Source: Streptomyces eurocidicus (GTDB taxonomy: Bacteria > Actinomycetota > Actinomycetes > Streptomycetales > Streptomycetaceae). Taken from it: a DNA stretch of 64,000 nt. A model generated the notes under the pieces. It worked only from the letters and a program-made list of their open reading frames with translations, was not told the origin of the DNA and did no database searches. The position numbers and the translations under genes are program-made. The stretch covers positions 558,001 through 622,000 of the forward strand of contig NZ_LGUI01000002.1 of assembly GCF_002891295.1 (NCBI RefSeq), read 5' to 3'. Shown here piece by piece: positions 9,006 to 18,032 of this stretch. The number at the start of each line of letters is the position of its first letter. Positions within the stretch are counted from its first letter, which is position 1.

Positions 9006-10634
9006 TTGCCTGCTGCGAAAGCCAGCAAGCGGTCCGCGGCCCGCGCAGTGGCATCCATGGCTGTTCCCGGTCAAGGCGGAGAAGCTCATACGGGTGTCTT
9101 CGGCTGCTTCGAGCAGGGCCCGTCAGGCCGACTCTCTCCCGATCGTCTGCTGAAGGTGCTGCATCGGGCGGGCATTCTGCCCGACGATCCGCGGATCACC
9201 GAGACCCTCGCAGAGCTGGAGCGCGCCCGTCCTGCCGTATCGCCGGCCGAGCCGTGGCTACTGGCCGTGGAGGAGTTCGCCGCCGTCACCCGGCGCAACC
9301 GCGGCATCATCGAGCGGGCGGCCCGCGGGGAACTCGCGGTTCCGGACTTCCCCGCGCTGGTGGGCGACCTCCAGCGGATCTACCAGGAGGTCTGCGCCGA
9401 GCGGAGCGGCGCCGTCGCCACGTACATCCCCCAGCTCGCGCGCGTCGAGGCGGACCAGTTCGCGATCTCGGTATGCACGGTGGACGGGCAGCGCTTCTCC
9501 ATCGGCGACGCCGAGGTGAATTTCTGCCTGCAGTCGGTGTCCAAGCCCGTCAGTTACTGCCTCACCCTGGAAGAGCACGGACCCGACACCGTCCACCGTC
9601 ATGTGGGACGGGAGCCCAGTGGCCAGGGCTTCAACGAGCTGACCTTCAACAAGGCGGGGCTGCCGCACAATCCGATGATAAATGCCGGGGCCATCATGAG
9701 CTGTGCGCTCATCCAGCCCGGCCTGGACGCGGCCGACCGCTTCGACTACGTGGCCGACACCTGGAAGCGGCTCGCCGGCGGGAGCGGCGTCGGTTTCAAC
9801 AACTCCGTGTACTTGTCCGAGCGCAACACCGCGGACCGCAACTTCGCGCTGGGCTACTCGATGCGGGAACGCGGCGCCTTCCCGCCCGGCACCGACCTGA
9901 TGGCCACCCTGGAGTTCTACTTCCAATGCTGTTCGATCGAGGTCGACGCGCGGCAGCTGGCCGTCGTGGCGGCCTCCCTGGCCAACGCCGGGGTGTCCCC
10001 GCTGACGGGGGACTCCGTATTCTCCGCCCAGACGGTGCGCCACTGCCTTTCGCTGATGTCCTCATGCGGCATGTACGACTTCTCCGGCGAGTTCGCCTTC
10101 ACCATCGGCCTGCCCGCGAAGAGCGGAGTCTCCGGCGCTCTGATGCTGGTGGTGCCCCAGCTGATGGGTATCGCCATCTGGTCGCCCCGGCTGGACGCCC
10201 AGGGGAATTCGGTGCGGGGAATCGAGGTCTGCCGACGCCTGGTCGACAGCTACAACGTCCACACTTATGACCTGCTCACCGGCACCGGTGCCGAGACCGG
10301 CAAACGCGACCCCCGTCTCAGGTGTCATCAGAGAGCCATCGAAGGCATCGTGGGGTTGTGCCTCGCCGCCAGCCAGGGCGACCTCAACGAAATCCGCCGC
10401 CTGGCCGCCTGCGACATCCCCCTCGGCGCCGCCGACTACGACGGCCGTACCGCCCTGCACCTTGCGGCAGCCGAGGGGCACCGGGACACCGTGGAGTTCC
10501 TCCTTTCCATGGGGGTCGACCCGAGACCGGTGGACCGCTGGGGTGGAACGCCTCTGGACGACGCCAATCGGTCCGGACACCAGTGGCTGGCCCGGCTTCT
10601 CGCCGATGCCGCTGACAGCTTTCCTCGCCCTTGA
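9006..10634 (+). CDS. glsA: Glutaminase A with C-terminal ankyrin repeats
   Basis: Hydrolyses L-glutamine to glutamate and ammonia in the cytosol. Starts at TTG five bases after GGAGGGG; an in-frame ATG 17 codons later is the alternative. It gives 542 residues. Residues about 30-90 resemble the EF-hand-like helical region seen ahead of some glutaminases (GVFGCFEQGPSGRLSPDRLL). The beta-lactamase-like glutaminase domain follows with FCLQSVSKPVSYC (S177-x-x-K180), the ELTFNKAGLPHNPMINAGAI block, a conserved-type NNSVYLSER and the PAKSGVSG motif. Residues about 430-535 form ankyrin repeats (GRTALHLAAAEGHRDTVEFL). This is the arrangement of mammalian and some actinobacterial long glutaminases and is longer than the 310-residue E. 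coli type. Monocistronic. Confidence 0.93.
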   Translation: MPAAKASKRSAARAVASMAVPGQGGEAHTGVFGCFEQGPSGRLSPDRLLKVLHRAGILPDDPRITETLAELERARPAVSPAEPWLLAVEEFAAVTRRNRGIIERAARGELAVPDFPALVGDLQRIYQEVCAERSGAVATYIPQLARVEADQFAISVCTVDGQRFSIGDAEVNFCLQSVSKPVSYCLTLEEHGPDTVHRHVGREPSGQGFNELTFNKAGLPHNPMINAGAIMSCALIQPGLDAADRFDYVADTWKRLAGGSGVGFNNSVYLSERNTADRNFALGYSMRERGAFPPGTDLMATLEFYFQCCSIEVDARQLAVVAASLANAGVSPLTGDSVFSAQTVRHCLSLMSSCGMYDFSGEFAFTIGLPAKSGVSGALMLVVPQLMGIAIWSPRLDAQGNSVRGIEVCRRLVDSYNVHTYDLLTGTGAETGKRDPRLRCHQRAIEGIVGLCLAASQGDLNEIRRLAACDIPLGAADYDGRTALHLAAAEGHRDTVEFLLSMGVDPRPVDRWGGTPLDDANRSGHQWLARLLADAADSFPRP

Positions 10635-10781
10635 TATCGGCTCCTCCTCATGCCCCCGGCCTCCGCTCCTGCGGGAACTCGCCGGAGGCGACCCCGTGGG
10701 TCCCGTCTCTGCGCCAAGGCCAAGTCCGGCAAGCCCCTTCGCCGGGCCCGGCGGTCGGCAGACGACCGGCGATCGGCACGG

Positions 10782-12038
10782 TCAGCGCAGGGAGCGGATC
10801 GCCGGGCTCGCGGCGACCAGGCCGGCGCACCCCAGGACGGCGCCGCCACAGACCAGGAACAGCGTCGTCGTACCGTAGGGGAGCAGGACGCCGGCGACCA
10901 CGTAGGAGAACGGGTCGAGCGCCACCGTGGCCAGCACTACGAGGCTCATCACCCGGCCCAGCAGTCGCTCGGGCACTCGCTCCTGCAGAGCGGCCACGAC
11001 GACCACTCCGAGAAACGCCGACCCGACGCCGATGAGTGACACGACCGCTGTTGCGGCCATGACATGAGTGACGGCGGAGAGTCCGGCCATGCCCGCGCCG
11101 ATCGCCGCGACCCCGCCGACCACGGTCCAGCCGCGCCGGGCGGGCGGCCGCCACCCGGCCACCAGTGAGCCGGCCAGTGAGCCGGCACCGAAACCGGAGA
11201 GCACGACGCCCAGAGATCCCGCGCCACCGAGGCGTTGATCGGCGAGCACCGCGCCGCCCACGAGCACGGGGCCCACGACCGCGATGTTGATCAGGGCGAT
11301 GGCCGCCAGCATCCCTCGCACCAGCGGTTCGTGCCAGGCGTATCCCAAGCCCGCGCCGAGGGCGCGCGCACTGCTGAGCCGCTCACCGTCGACGGCGCCC
11401 GGACCGGCGTCGTCCCCGGCACCTTCGCCGCGTCGTACCACGCGGATGAGCGTGCTGAGGGCGACGGCGGCCAACGCTGCCATCGCCGCGATCCCACCGA
11501 GCGTCGCGGCGAAGCCGACCGCGGCGATGACCCCGGCGGCCACCGCCGGGCCGACCAGATCGCCCCCCGACTCCGCGCCCTGCACCAGTGCGTTGACCCG
11601 GGCGAGCTTCTCGGTCGGCACGACGGCGGGCAGCAACGCCAGGGCCGCCGGGAAGTACGCGGCGTCGGCGGCGCCGAGCATCCCGGAGAGCAGCGCGACC
11701 GTCGTCACCGATGGCGAGGTGAACGTGACCAGGGCGCCGAGAGCGAGCAGGACGGCGACCCGGAGCCAGGCGGCACCGGCCGCGACACGGCCGGGAGCGA
11801 GGCGGTCGACCAGTACTCCCGCGGGAAGCAGGAGCGCCGCTCGCGGCAGCGCCACGGCCACAAGAACGAACCCTGTGGCGATCCCGGGTTCCGCCAGCTC
11901 GAGCACGAAGAGCGTGAGCCATATCAGGAACAGCGCATCGACCACGGCCGCCAGCCCTTGGCCCACGATCAGGCGGCGCAGGTGCGGGTCGCCGAGCGGT
12001 TCGCGCGGGAGGGAACGGGCAGTCGGCTCCGTCGTCAT
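10782..12038 (-). CDS. MFS transporter (probable exporter)
   Basis: A 418-residue integral membrane protein with about 12 hydrophobic segments and the N-terminal layout of the MFS_3 / enterobactin-exporter type (LRRLIVGQGLAAVVDALFLIW, then PAGVLVDRLAPGRV with a D-R-x-x-R-like loop and GAADAAYFPAALALLPAVV). It lies on the same strand as the biosynthetic operon at 12.4-22.4 kb and is separated from the SDR by about 360 bases that hold only a small remnant. Either the last gene of that operon or independently transcribed. Export of the cluster product is an inference from position; the substrate cannot be read from sequence. Confidence 0.85.
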   Translation of the reverse strand: MTTEPTARSLPREPLGDPHLRRLIVGQGLAAVVDALFLIWLTLFVLELAEPGIATGFVLVAVALPRAALLLPAGVLVDRLAPGRVAAGAAWLRVAVLLALGALVTFTSPSVTTVALLSGMLGAADAAYFPAALALLPAVVPTEKLARVNALVQGAESGGDLVGPAVAAGVIAAVGFAATLGGIAAMAALAAVALSTLIRVVRRGEGAGDDAGPGAVDGERLSSARALGAGLGYAWHEPLVRGMLAAIALINIAVVGPVLVGGAVLADQRLGGAGSLGVVLSGFGAGSLAGSLVAGWRPPARRGWTVVGGVAAIGAGMAGLSAVTHVMAATAVVSLIGVGSAFLGVVVVAALQERVPERLLGRVMSLVVLATVALDPFSYVVAGVLLPYGTTTLFLVCGGAVLGCAGLVAASPAIRSLR

Positions 12039-12298
12039 CGCCGGCTCCCCGGGGCGCCGAGGATCTGCCCGCGGCCGACGCCTCCTGGGTCCGGAACGGC
12101 GGCGTGATACGCGACATGCTCACCCCGCCGATGCCGATGCCGATGCCGATACCTAACGTCGTCCGGTGACCGCGCCCGCCACACCGTCGTCCGCAGCCCC
12201 TGGCGGCGGCGTTTCGCGCAGCGGTCGCGCCCGGTCGCACCGAGACGGACATGACCGCATCGCTCACTGATCGACAACATGAGCACCTCCGCTCGCGG

Positions 12299-12391
12299 AC
12301 TCCGGTGGGACGGGCTGCCCGGCCGGAGGAGACCGGAGCCGCGGCGCCCTTCCTCACCAGTGATCGGGCTGCGTACCTCCCAGGAGCCGTA
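12299..12391 (+). pseudogene. Short-chain dehydrogenase C-terminal remnant
   Basis: The plus frame reads TPVGRAARPEETGAAAPFLT and SDRAAYLPGAV. This is the standard 'P-GR-A-PEE-G---FL-SD-A-Y--G' tail of SDR enzymes, without the rest of the enzyme and without the final VDGG block. It lies head-on against the intact SDR gene. The surrounding stretch between the MFS and SDR genes holds nothing else apart from four tandem CCGATG-type hexamers at 12128-12151. Confidence 0.5.
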
Positions 12392-12401
12392 CCGCGCGCC
12401 A

Positions 12402-13163
12402 CTAGGCGATGTGCGTGCCCCCGTCGACCGTCAGGGTGGTGCCGGTGATGTAGGACGCCGCGTCGGAAACGAGGAAGACCAGAGCCGCAGCGAGCTCCTC
12501 GGGCTGCCCGATGCGGCCTGAAAGCACCCGCGGCATCATCGCCTCGAGGTAGCCCTCGGCGTAGCCGTCGGTCATCGCGGAGGTGAAGAGGCCCGGCGCG
12601 AGGGCGTTCACGCGGATGCCCTTGCCGGGGGTCCACTGCTGGGCCAGATCGCGGGTGAGCCCGAGGAGCCCGGCCTTCGACGCCGAGTAGGCGGCCTGCG
12701 GCAGCCCGCCCGTGACCAGCGCGAGGATGCTCGAGACATTGACGATGGCACTGCCGGGCCGCATCACCGCGCCCGCGGCCTGGGCCATCCAGTAGGAGCC
12801 GTTGAGATTGATGTCGACGACCTCGCGGAACTGCTCCGGTGTCTCCTCCGTCGCGGGTCGTTCACCGCTGATCCCCGCGTTGTTGACAAGAATGTCCACC
12901 CGCCCGAACGCGTGCACGGCCGCGTCGATCAGCGCGCGGCAGTCCTCCGGCTCGGCGACGTCGGTACGCACGGCGACGGCCCGGCGGCCGAGCTTCTCGA
13001 CGGCCGTGCGTACGGCCTCCAGCCTCTCGGTGCGCCGCGCCCCGAGCACGACATCGGCGCCGGCCTCGGCTACCGCGGTGGCGAAGGCGACACCCAGCCC
13101 GGAGGAGGCGCCGGTGATCACGGCGACGCGACCGTCGAGCCGGAAGCGATCGAGGACGCTCAT
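12402..13163 (-). CDS. SDR family oxidoreductase
   Basis: A 253-residue classical short-chain dehydrogenase: cofactor loop TGASSGLG, NNAG (ILVNNAGISG), catalytic Ser in VNVSSILAL, YSASK with catalytic Tyr and Lys, and the C-terminal SDAASYITGTTLTVDGG. Members of this family reduce beta-keto or keto groups, often on ACP-bound or free intermediates, with NAD(P)H. The gene follows the ACP by about 30 bases, so it is probably co-transcribed and would reduce a ketone made by the ketosynthase or the alpha-oxoamine synthase. A start eight codons further upstream (VPQGQAA) is possible; the chosen ATG fits the usual family length. Confidence 0.9.
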   Translation of the reverse strand: MSVLDRFRLDGRVAVITGASSGLGVAFATAVAEAGADVVLGARRTERLEAVRTAVEKLGRRAVAVRTDVAEPEDCRALIDAAVHAFGRVDILVNNAGISGERPATEETPEQFREVVDINLNGSYWMAQAAGAVMRPGSAIVNVSSILALVTGGLPQAAYSASKAGLLGLTRDLAQQWTPGKGIRVNALAPGLFTSAMTDGYAEGYLEAMMPRVLSGRIGQPEELAAALVFLVSDAASYITGTTLTVDGGTHIA

Positions 13164-13192
13164 GGCCGCCTGACCTTGGGGAACCATGGCGG

Positions 13193-13435
13193 TCACTGGT
13201 GTTCGGCGATGTAGCTCACCACGTCGCCGACGGTCCTCAACTCCGCGACCCGGTCGTCGGGGATCCTCACCTCGAACCTGTCCTCGACCGCCACGGTGAT
13301 CTCCACCATCAACAGGGAGTCGATGTCGAGATCGTCGGTGAAGGACTTCTCGGCGGTCACCTCGGCGGAGCCGACGCCGGTGACCTCTTCGACGATCTTG
13401 GCAATGGCGTGGAGAGTGTCGGTGTCGTTCGGCAC
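13193..13435 (-). CDS. Acyl carrier protein
   Basis: An 80-residue discrete carrier protein. The phosphopantetheine site is DLDIDSLLMVEI with Ser40, preceded by SFTDDLDID, and the helix III region is IPDDRVAELRTVGDVVSYI. The GTG start is preceded by AAGGAGGAGG at normal spacing. Single copy beside an alpha-oxoamine synthase and a ketosynthase, so it most likely carries the growing acyl chain and hands it to the alpha-oxoamine synthase for decarboxylative condensation with an amino acid. No phosphopantetheinyl transferase is present in the window, so one elsewhere in the genome must activate it. Confidence 0.93.
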   Translation of the reverse strand: MPNDTDTLHAIAKIVEEVTGVGSAEVTAEKSFTDDLDIDSLLMVEITVAVEDRFEVRIPDDRVAELRTVGDVVSYIAEHQ

Positions 13436-13520
13436 GGGTTCCTCCTCCTTGGGACGGGACCGGCGTGGGTCGGTCATGTCCGTCGGTCATCGGTCGGTGC
13501 GGCGGACCTCGGTGGGGACG

Positions 13521-14768
13521 TCAGAGCCCGAGGCGCCGTCGGTAGGTGAGCAGGGTGCGCAGGAAGCCGTCCATCTGTTCCTCGGTGTGGCCCGCGTGCG
13601 GGAACAAGCGCAGCAGCGCCTGGTTACGTGAGACGGCCGGGTAGGAGAAGACGGGTACGAGGTAGCCGTCCTCGATGAACCACTCCCGCATCTGCAGGGC
13701 GGCGGCGTCGTTCCCGATCGGCACCGAGAGCATGTACGACTCGGTCGGCGTCGTCGGCGTGCCGGCCTCGTGCATCTGCCGCCGAAGGCGGGCGGCATGC
13801 GCCAGGTAGTCGTCGACGATCCCCGGATCGGCGGCGAGGACGTCGATCGTGCGCTTGGCGGTGTAAGCGGTGGGTGGCTGGATGGCGGCCGTGAACATCG
13901 AGGTGCCGGAGAGCAGTTCGAAGGCGTCGATGGCCACCGCCGGCCCGGCGATCGCGCCGCCTTCCAGACCGATGGCTTTCGACAGTGACACCATGACGAA
14001 GTCGGCCCGCTCCCGGATCGCGGCCGTCTCCCGGGCGTACGGACGGTTCTCGGGCCCGTACACCATGAACCCGTTCGCGTCGTCGATCATGCTGATGGCG
14101 CCGTGCCGGTCGCACTCATCGAGAATCTCCACGATCGGCCCCATGGTGCCGTCGGCCGAATAGATGCTCTCGGCGATCACCACGGTCTTGCGGGCCCGGA
14201 CCCGGCCCAGGACGCGCGCCAGGTCGGAGGCGTCGTTATGCCGGAACGCGTGGACCTTGCGGCCGTAGCCGAGTCCCTCGAGGCCCTTCCAGATACTCCA
14301 GTGGACGTCACGGTCGACGACGAAGACGGTGTCGTGATTACGCACCTCGATCCCGGTGTCGAAGTGCGCGGAGTTGCTCATGGCGTGAACGAACCCGATG
14401 TTGGCCAGGAGCCCCGTGGCGAAGCTGATGGCTCGCTCCTTGCCGGTGTGGCGGGCGATCGTCTCCTCCAGCACCTGGTGCGGGCGGCAGATCCCCTGGG
14501 TCATCCTGGATCCGCTGGTGCTCAAGCCGTGGGCGAGCGCCCCCTCCGCGAAATGGCGGCGTACCGGGATGTGGCGCTCCAGATCGAGGAAGCTGATACT
14601 GGCGAAGTTCACCAGCTCGCGGCCGTCGCGGACGATGGTCGGCCCGACGGGACCGTCCACCACCGGCGGGCGGTATGCCGTGTCGTGAGTGTTCGCCTCG
14701 ACGAAAGCGGCGAAGGCCCACGGGGCCAGGCGGTCCACGGACGGTGCGGGGGCGCGGGACGCGGTCAT
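13521..14768 (-). CDS. Alpha-oxoamine synthase (AONS/KBL/CqsA-like PLP enzyme)
   Basis: A 415-residue PLP enzyme that would condense an amino acid with an acyl thioester, losing CO2, to give an alpha-amino ketone. Visible are the N-terminal ASISFLDLERHIP, GSRMTQGICRPHQVLEETIA, ESIYSADGTMGPI, DDANGFMVYG, and the PLP lysine K264 in VSLSKAIGLEGGAIAG. The pattern fits fold-type I alpha-oxoamine synthases such as 8-amino-7-oxononanoate synthase, 2-amino-3-ketobutyrate ligase and CqsA. Its ATG overlaps the stop of the upstream condensation-domain gene (ATGA), and it has GGAGGAG ahead of the start. The neighbouring ACP suggests an acyl-ACP rather than acyl-CoA donor. Confidence 0.9.
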   Translation of the reverse strand: MTASRAPAPSVDRLAPWAFAAFVEANTHDTAYRPPVVDGPVGPTIVRDGRELVNFASISFLDLERHIPVRRHFAEGALAHGLSTSGSRMTQGICRPHQVLEETIARHTGKERAISFATGLLANIGFVHAMSNSAHFDTGIEVRNHDTVFVVDRDVHWSIWKGLEGLGYGRKVHAFRHNDASDLARVLGRVRARKTVVIAESIYSADGTMGPIVEILDECDRHGAISMIDDANGFMVYGPENRPYARETAAIRERADFVMVSLSKAIGLEGGAIAGPAVAIDAFELLSGTSMFTAAIQPPTAYTAKRTIDVLAADPGIVDDYLAHAARLRRQMHEAGTPTTPTESYMLSVPIGNDAAALQMREWFIEDGYLVPVFSYPAVSRNQALLRLFPHAGHTEEQMDGFLRTLLTYRRRLGL

Positions 14769-16735
14769 GGTGAGATGTCTCCTCCACGATGGGCGTGGGG
14801 CGGTAAGGGCTCCAGAGCTGCGGCGAGGTGGCCGAGCGAGGCCGTTCCGGCCAGTTCGTCCGACGCGATCCCGGTGAAGCCGGACTCGTGAAGCAGCGCC
14901 AGCAGACGAGGGACGGCGACCAGGGTGACTCCGTGGTCGGCGAGGCAACGGTTCATGTCCACGGCATCAGGGCTGTAGAAGGAGCCGGCCGACAGACCGC
15001 CGGGTTCGACAGCGACCACGGCGGCGGCCAGAGCCCGTTCGGCGCCCGTCATGGGCGGGCGCGACGGGACCCGCGGGGTTCCCGTGCCACCGGCGGCGGT
15101 GCGGGAGCGGTCGGGCGGACGGCCGGATCCGAGGCCGACCGGGAACAGGACGTAGCGGCCCGGGGCCACGACACCGGGCACTTCACCGAGGTGGTCCAGG
15201 ACGTGGCGGTGCAAGTCACCGGGGGTGACATCAGGGGCGACGCGGGCGTGCGCGACGAGTCGCGGTCCGCCGCCTTCCCCTACGGCGCCCCCGCCGGGCG
15301 CCACCGTCACGTCGAGCACTCCGGGATGGCCGTGCAACACGTCTTCGACCTTGGTCAAGCACACCCATCCCTGCGGGGCGCGCCACCACCCGGAGGCGGC
15401 CGGTGTGCGCGAGTGTGCCGGAACCGGGCACTCGGCACCGTCGGCGAGCGCGCGCAGGAGACCACACAAACGGACGGGCAATGCCACGGCCTGCCCGGCG
15501 TCGAGCAGGTGATCCCCGACGGTGACATCGAGGGTGACGACCCCCGCGTCGCGGCTGAGGTCGACATAGAGCGTGTCGCAGGGCTCGTCGGGCGAGCTGC
15601 TGATCCAGGTGGCGGGCCCGTCCGGCGGAGCGTCCCGCGCGGGGACCAGGTAGTCGCGCGGCCACGAGTAGCAGTTGTACTCGATGGTGGGTACGGTCAC
15701 GACACCGCGGCGACGGTCCATGCGCGCCTGGGCGGCGACCAGCTCCGCGGGGCGCCACTGACCGTGCCGGTAGGCCGCGGTGGAGGCGGCGGCGACCGAG
15801 GCGACCACCTCGCCGAACGCCGCGCCCGGGCGGAGATCGATCTGTACCGGAACCGTCAGGGCCCGGACGCCGACGCTGTTCCGAAGAGCGGCCCTGGCCC
15901 GGTTGGAGACCACCACCGAAGCGAGGAACCGGTGTTCGCCGGTGCGGGTGGCGACGTCGTGGGCCAGCGCGGCGAGCACGACGACCTCCGGGCTGACCCG
16001 ATGCCGCCGGGCGACGCGGTCGAGGTCGTCGTACGCGCCCACCGAGCGGTGCTGGAGGCGGTGACGCCCGTCGCCGCTGCCGGTCCCGCCGAACGGGGCC
16101 AGTACGCCGGTCGGGTTGCTCGCGAGACGCATGAGCCATTCACGCTCCGCCGCGCAGGCGCGTGCCCGGGGCTGGGCGGCGACCGTGTCGAGCGGGTGCG
16201 TGGCCGCCTCCGCCGGCGCGTCGTCGCCGCGCAGCCGATCGTGCAGTTGGCTGATCAGTACCGCCAGCCCCCATCCGTCGATCACGACGTGGTGGGCGGC
16301 CAGCAGGACCGCACGCGGCTTTCCCGCCTCGAGCAGCACCCTGGCCCGCCAGGGCGGATCTCGCTCGGGATCGATCGGGCGGGCGGCCAGCGCCGCTGTG
16401 GCGGCCTCCAGGGTGTCGGCATCGGCGGCCGGAACGTCGACGCAGTCGACCGGCAGCGGAGCCCAGCCCGCACGGTGGACGTGTTGTACCGGGCGGAGCG
16501 GGTCGACAGTGGTGCGCAGCGCCTCATGGCGGGCGGTGAGGGACGCGAGCGCCACGAGGACATCGGCGACGGTCGCCGGGGGCGGGACGTGGCAGTGGTC
16601 GGCGAGCGGCGTCGGGTTCACCCGCCGTGGTGAGGGAATGGTGCGCTCGAACCAGTGCCACTGCTGGACCCAGGTCAGCGGCCCGCTGCGGGTGACGGTG
16701 GCCGGGCTCGGGGGCGGTTCCTGAAGGTGATTCAC
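14765..16735 (-). CDS. NRPS-like condensation-domain protein with rudimentary A and carrier parts
   Basis: A 656-residue protein. Residues about 15-440 form an NRPS/acyltransferase condensation domain with the HHVVIDG motif (H148, H149, D153) and QWRPAELVAAQARMDRRRG-type C-terminal features. After it, residues about 465-560 resemble only the small C-terminal subdomain of an adenylation domain (KVEDVLHGHPGVLDVTV, HLGEVPGVVAPGRYVLFP). A carrier-like tail (about 575-650) follows in which the expected GG-x-S is replaced by YSPDAVDM. So the ATP-binding core of an A domain is missing and the carrier cannot be phosphopantetheinylated. The condensation centre looks intact and may form an ester or amide on an ACP-bound substrate. 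GTG start with GAGGT, 10 bases after the ketosynthase stop. Confidence 0.82.
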   Translation of the reverse strand: MNHLQEPPPSPATVTRSGPLTWVQQWHWFERTIPSPRRVNPTPLADHCHVPPPATVADVLVALASLTARHEALRTTVDPLRPVQHVHRAGWAPLPVDCVDVPAADADTLEAATAALAARPIDPERDPPWRARVLLEAGKPRAVLLAAHHVVIDGWGLAVLISQLHDRLRGDDAPAEAATHPLDTVAAQPRARACAAEREWLMRLASNPTGVLAPFGGTGSGDGRHRLQHRSVGAYDDLDRVARRHRVSPEVVVLAALAHDVATRTGEHRFLASVVVSNRARAALRNSVGVRALTVPVQIDLRPGAAFGEVVASVAAASTAAYRHGQWRPAELVAAQARMDRRRGVVTVPTIEYNCYSWPRDYLVPARDAPPDGPATWISSSPDEPCDTLYVDLSRDAGVVTLDVTVGDHLLDAGQAVALPVRLCGLLRALADGAECPVPAHSRTPAASGWWRAPQGWVCLTKVEDVLHGHPGVLDVTVAPGGGAVGEGGGPRLVAHARVAPDVTPGDLHRHVLDHLGEVPGVVAPGRYVLFPVGLGSGRPPDRSRTAAGGTGTPRVPSRPPMTGAERALAAAVVAVEPGGLSAGSFYSPDAVDMNRCLADHGVTLVAVPRLLALLHESGFTGIASDELAGTASLGHLAAALEPLPPHAHRGGDISP

Positions 16736-16745
16736 GGCCGGGACC

Positions 16746-18032
16746 TCATACCGCTCGGACCACGAGAGCGGCATTGTGGCCGCCGAAGCCGAACGAGTTG
16801 CTGAGAGCGATCCGCATACGCTCGTGGTGCTGCGCCCGGTGCGGCACGAAGTTGATGTCCGGGGCGATCGGCTCGTCGCAGTTGATCGTCGGCGGGACGT
16901 CACCCGTACGGAGGGCCTGGATCGACGCCACGAGCTCGACCGCTCCGGCGGCACCGATCATGTGCCCGGTCATCGACTTGGTGGAGCTGACCGGGATCCG
17001 GGTGACACGATCGCCCAGCACCTTGCGCAGGACGGCCGCCTCGACGGCGTCGTTCAGCAGTGTTCCGGTGCCGTGCGCGTTGACGTAGTCCACGTCCGCC
17101 CCCGATATCCCCGCGTCGCGCAGCGCCGCCTCGACGGCGAGGCACGCGCCCCGTCCCTCCGGGTGCGGGGCGGTCCAGTGATGAGCGTCGGAACTCGCTC
17201 CGTATCCCGTGAGTTCGGCGAGGGGCGCCGCCCCTCGCCTGTCGGCCACCTCGGCGGCCTCCAGCACCACCACGGCGGCTCCCTCGCTCATCACGAACCC
17301 GTCGCGATGCGCGTCGAACGGCCGGCATGCCGCAGCCGGATCGTCATTGCGCCTGGACAGCGCGCGGGCGTTGCCGCTGCCCGCGAGGTCGACAGCGGTC
17401 ACACAGGCGTCGGCGCCGCCGGCGAGGACGATGTCGGCCTCCCCATTGCCGATCATGCGCATCCCCGCACCCACCGCGTCCGCGCCACTGGCGCACGCCG
17501 TGCTCTGGGCCCGGCTGGGCCCCTGTGTGCCGAGACGCATACTGATCTCGCCGGCAGCGCTGTCCATGGCGGTCGTGACCTGGGTGAACGGGCCGATACC
17601 CCGTGGCCCCTTGTCGCGCAGCGTGTTCGCGGCGCGGTAGATCGACCCCACCGGGCCGTAGCCACTGCCGATGATCACGGCGACCCGCGGCGCCAGGCGG
17701 TCGTCCACGACGAGTCCGGCGTGCTCGCAAGCCTCCAGCGCCGCGGCGAGGGCGTACTGTGCGTACGGGTCGGCGCGGCGACTGACCGTCGGGGGCATAT
17801 AGCGGCCGGGTGCGAATCCGCGGACCTGGCCGCCGATCCGGACTCCGAGACCGGTCACGTCGATCGCGTCCACGGTGTCGATGCCGCTGCGCCCGGCGAG
17901 CATCGCCGTCCATGTCTCGTCGACACTGTGGCCCAGTGGCGTCACCGCCCCGTACCCGGTGACCATCACCTGGCGTCGGACCCGGCTGCGCCCTGCGTCA
18001 CCTCGCTCTCTCGCGTCCGTCGCTTCTGTCAC
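16746..18032 (-). CDS. Beta-ketoacyl-ACP synthase (FabF-like ketosynthase)
   Basis: A 428-residue condensing enzyme with a full catalytic set: C180 in STACASGAD, H320 in VNAHGTGT and H357 in KSMTGHMIGAAG, plus the C-terminal ALSNSFGFGGHNAAL. It performs decarboxylative Claisen condensation of malonyl-ACP with an acyl starter. It resembles KASII/FabF, so chain elongation is expected rather than CoA priming. It starts with GTG overlapping the stop of the ThDP enzyme (GTGA) and is therefore translationally coupled. No acyltransferase or dedicated chain-length factor is nearby, so malonyl-ACP must come from primary metabolism or from the cluster's own ACP loaded by a housekeeping enzyme. Confidence 0.94.
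   Translation of the reverse strand: MTEATDARERGDAGRSRVRRQVMVTGYGAVTPLGHSVDETWTAMLAGRSGIDTVDAIDVTGLGVRIGGQVRGFAPGRYMPPTVSRRADPYAQYALAAALEACEHAGLVVDDRLAPRVAVIIGSGYGPVGSIYRAANTLRDKGPRGIGPFTQVTTAMDSAAGEISMRLGTQGPSRAQSTACASGADAVGAGMRMIGNGEADIVLAGGADACVTAVDLAGSGNARALSRRNDDPAAACRPFDAHRDGFVMSEGAAVVVLEAAEVADRRGAAPLAELTGYGASSDAHHWTAPHPEGRGACLAVEAALRDAGISGADVDYVNAHGTGTLLNDAVEAAVLRKVLGDRVTRIPVSSTKSMTGHMIGAAGAVELVASIQALRTGDVPPTINCDEPIAPDINFVPHRAQHHERMRIALSNSFGFGGHNAALVVRAV

Noticed and set aside
12128..12151. Four tandem CCGATG-type hexamers
   Set aside because: Short, low-copy repeat in a non-coding gap with no associated element; probably slippage.
14828..16633. A 601-residue plus-strand open frame opposite the condensation-domain gene
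   Set aside because: Arg/Gly/Asp-rich antisense shadow; the minus strand carries the recognisable HHVVIDG enzyme.
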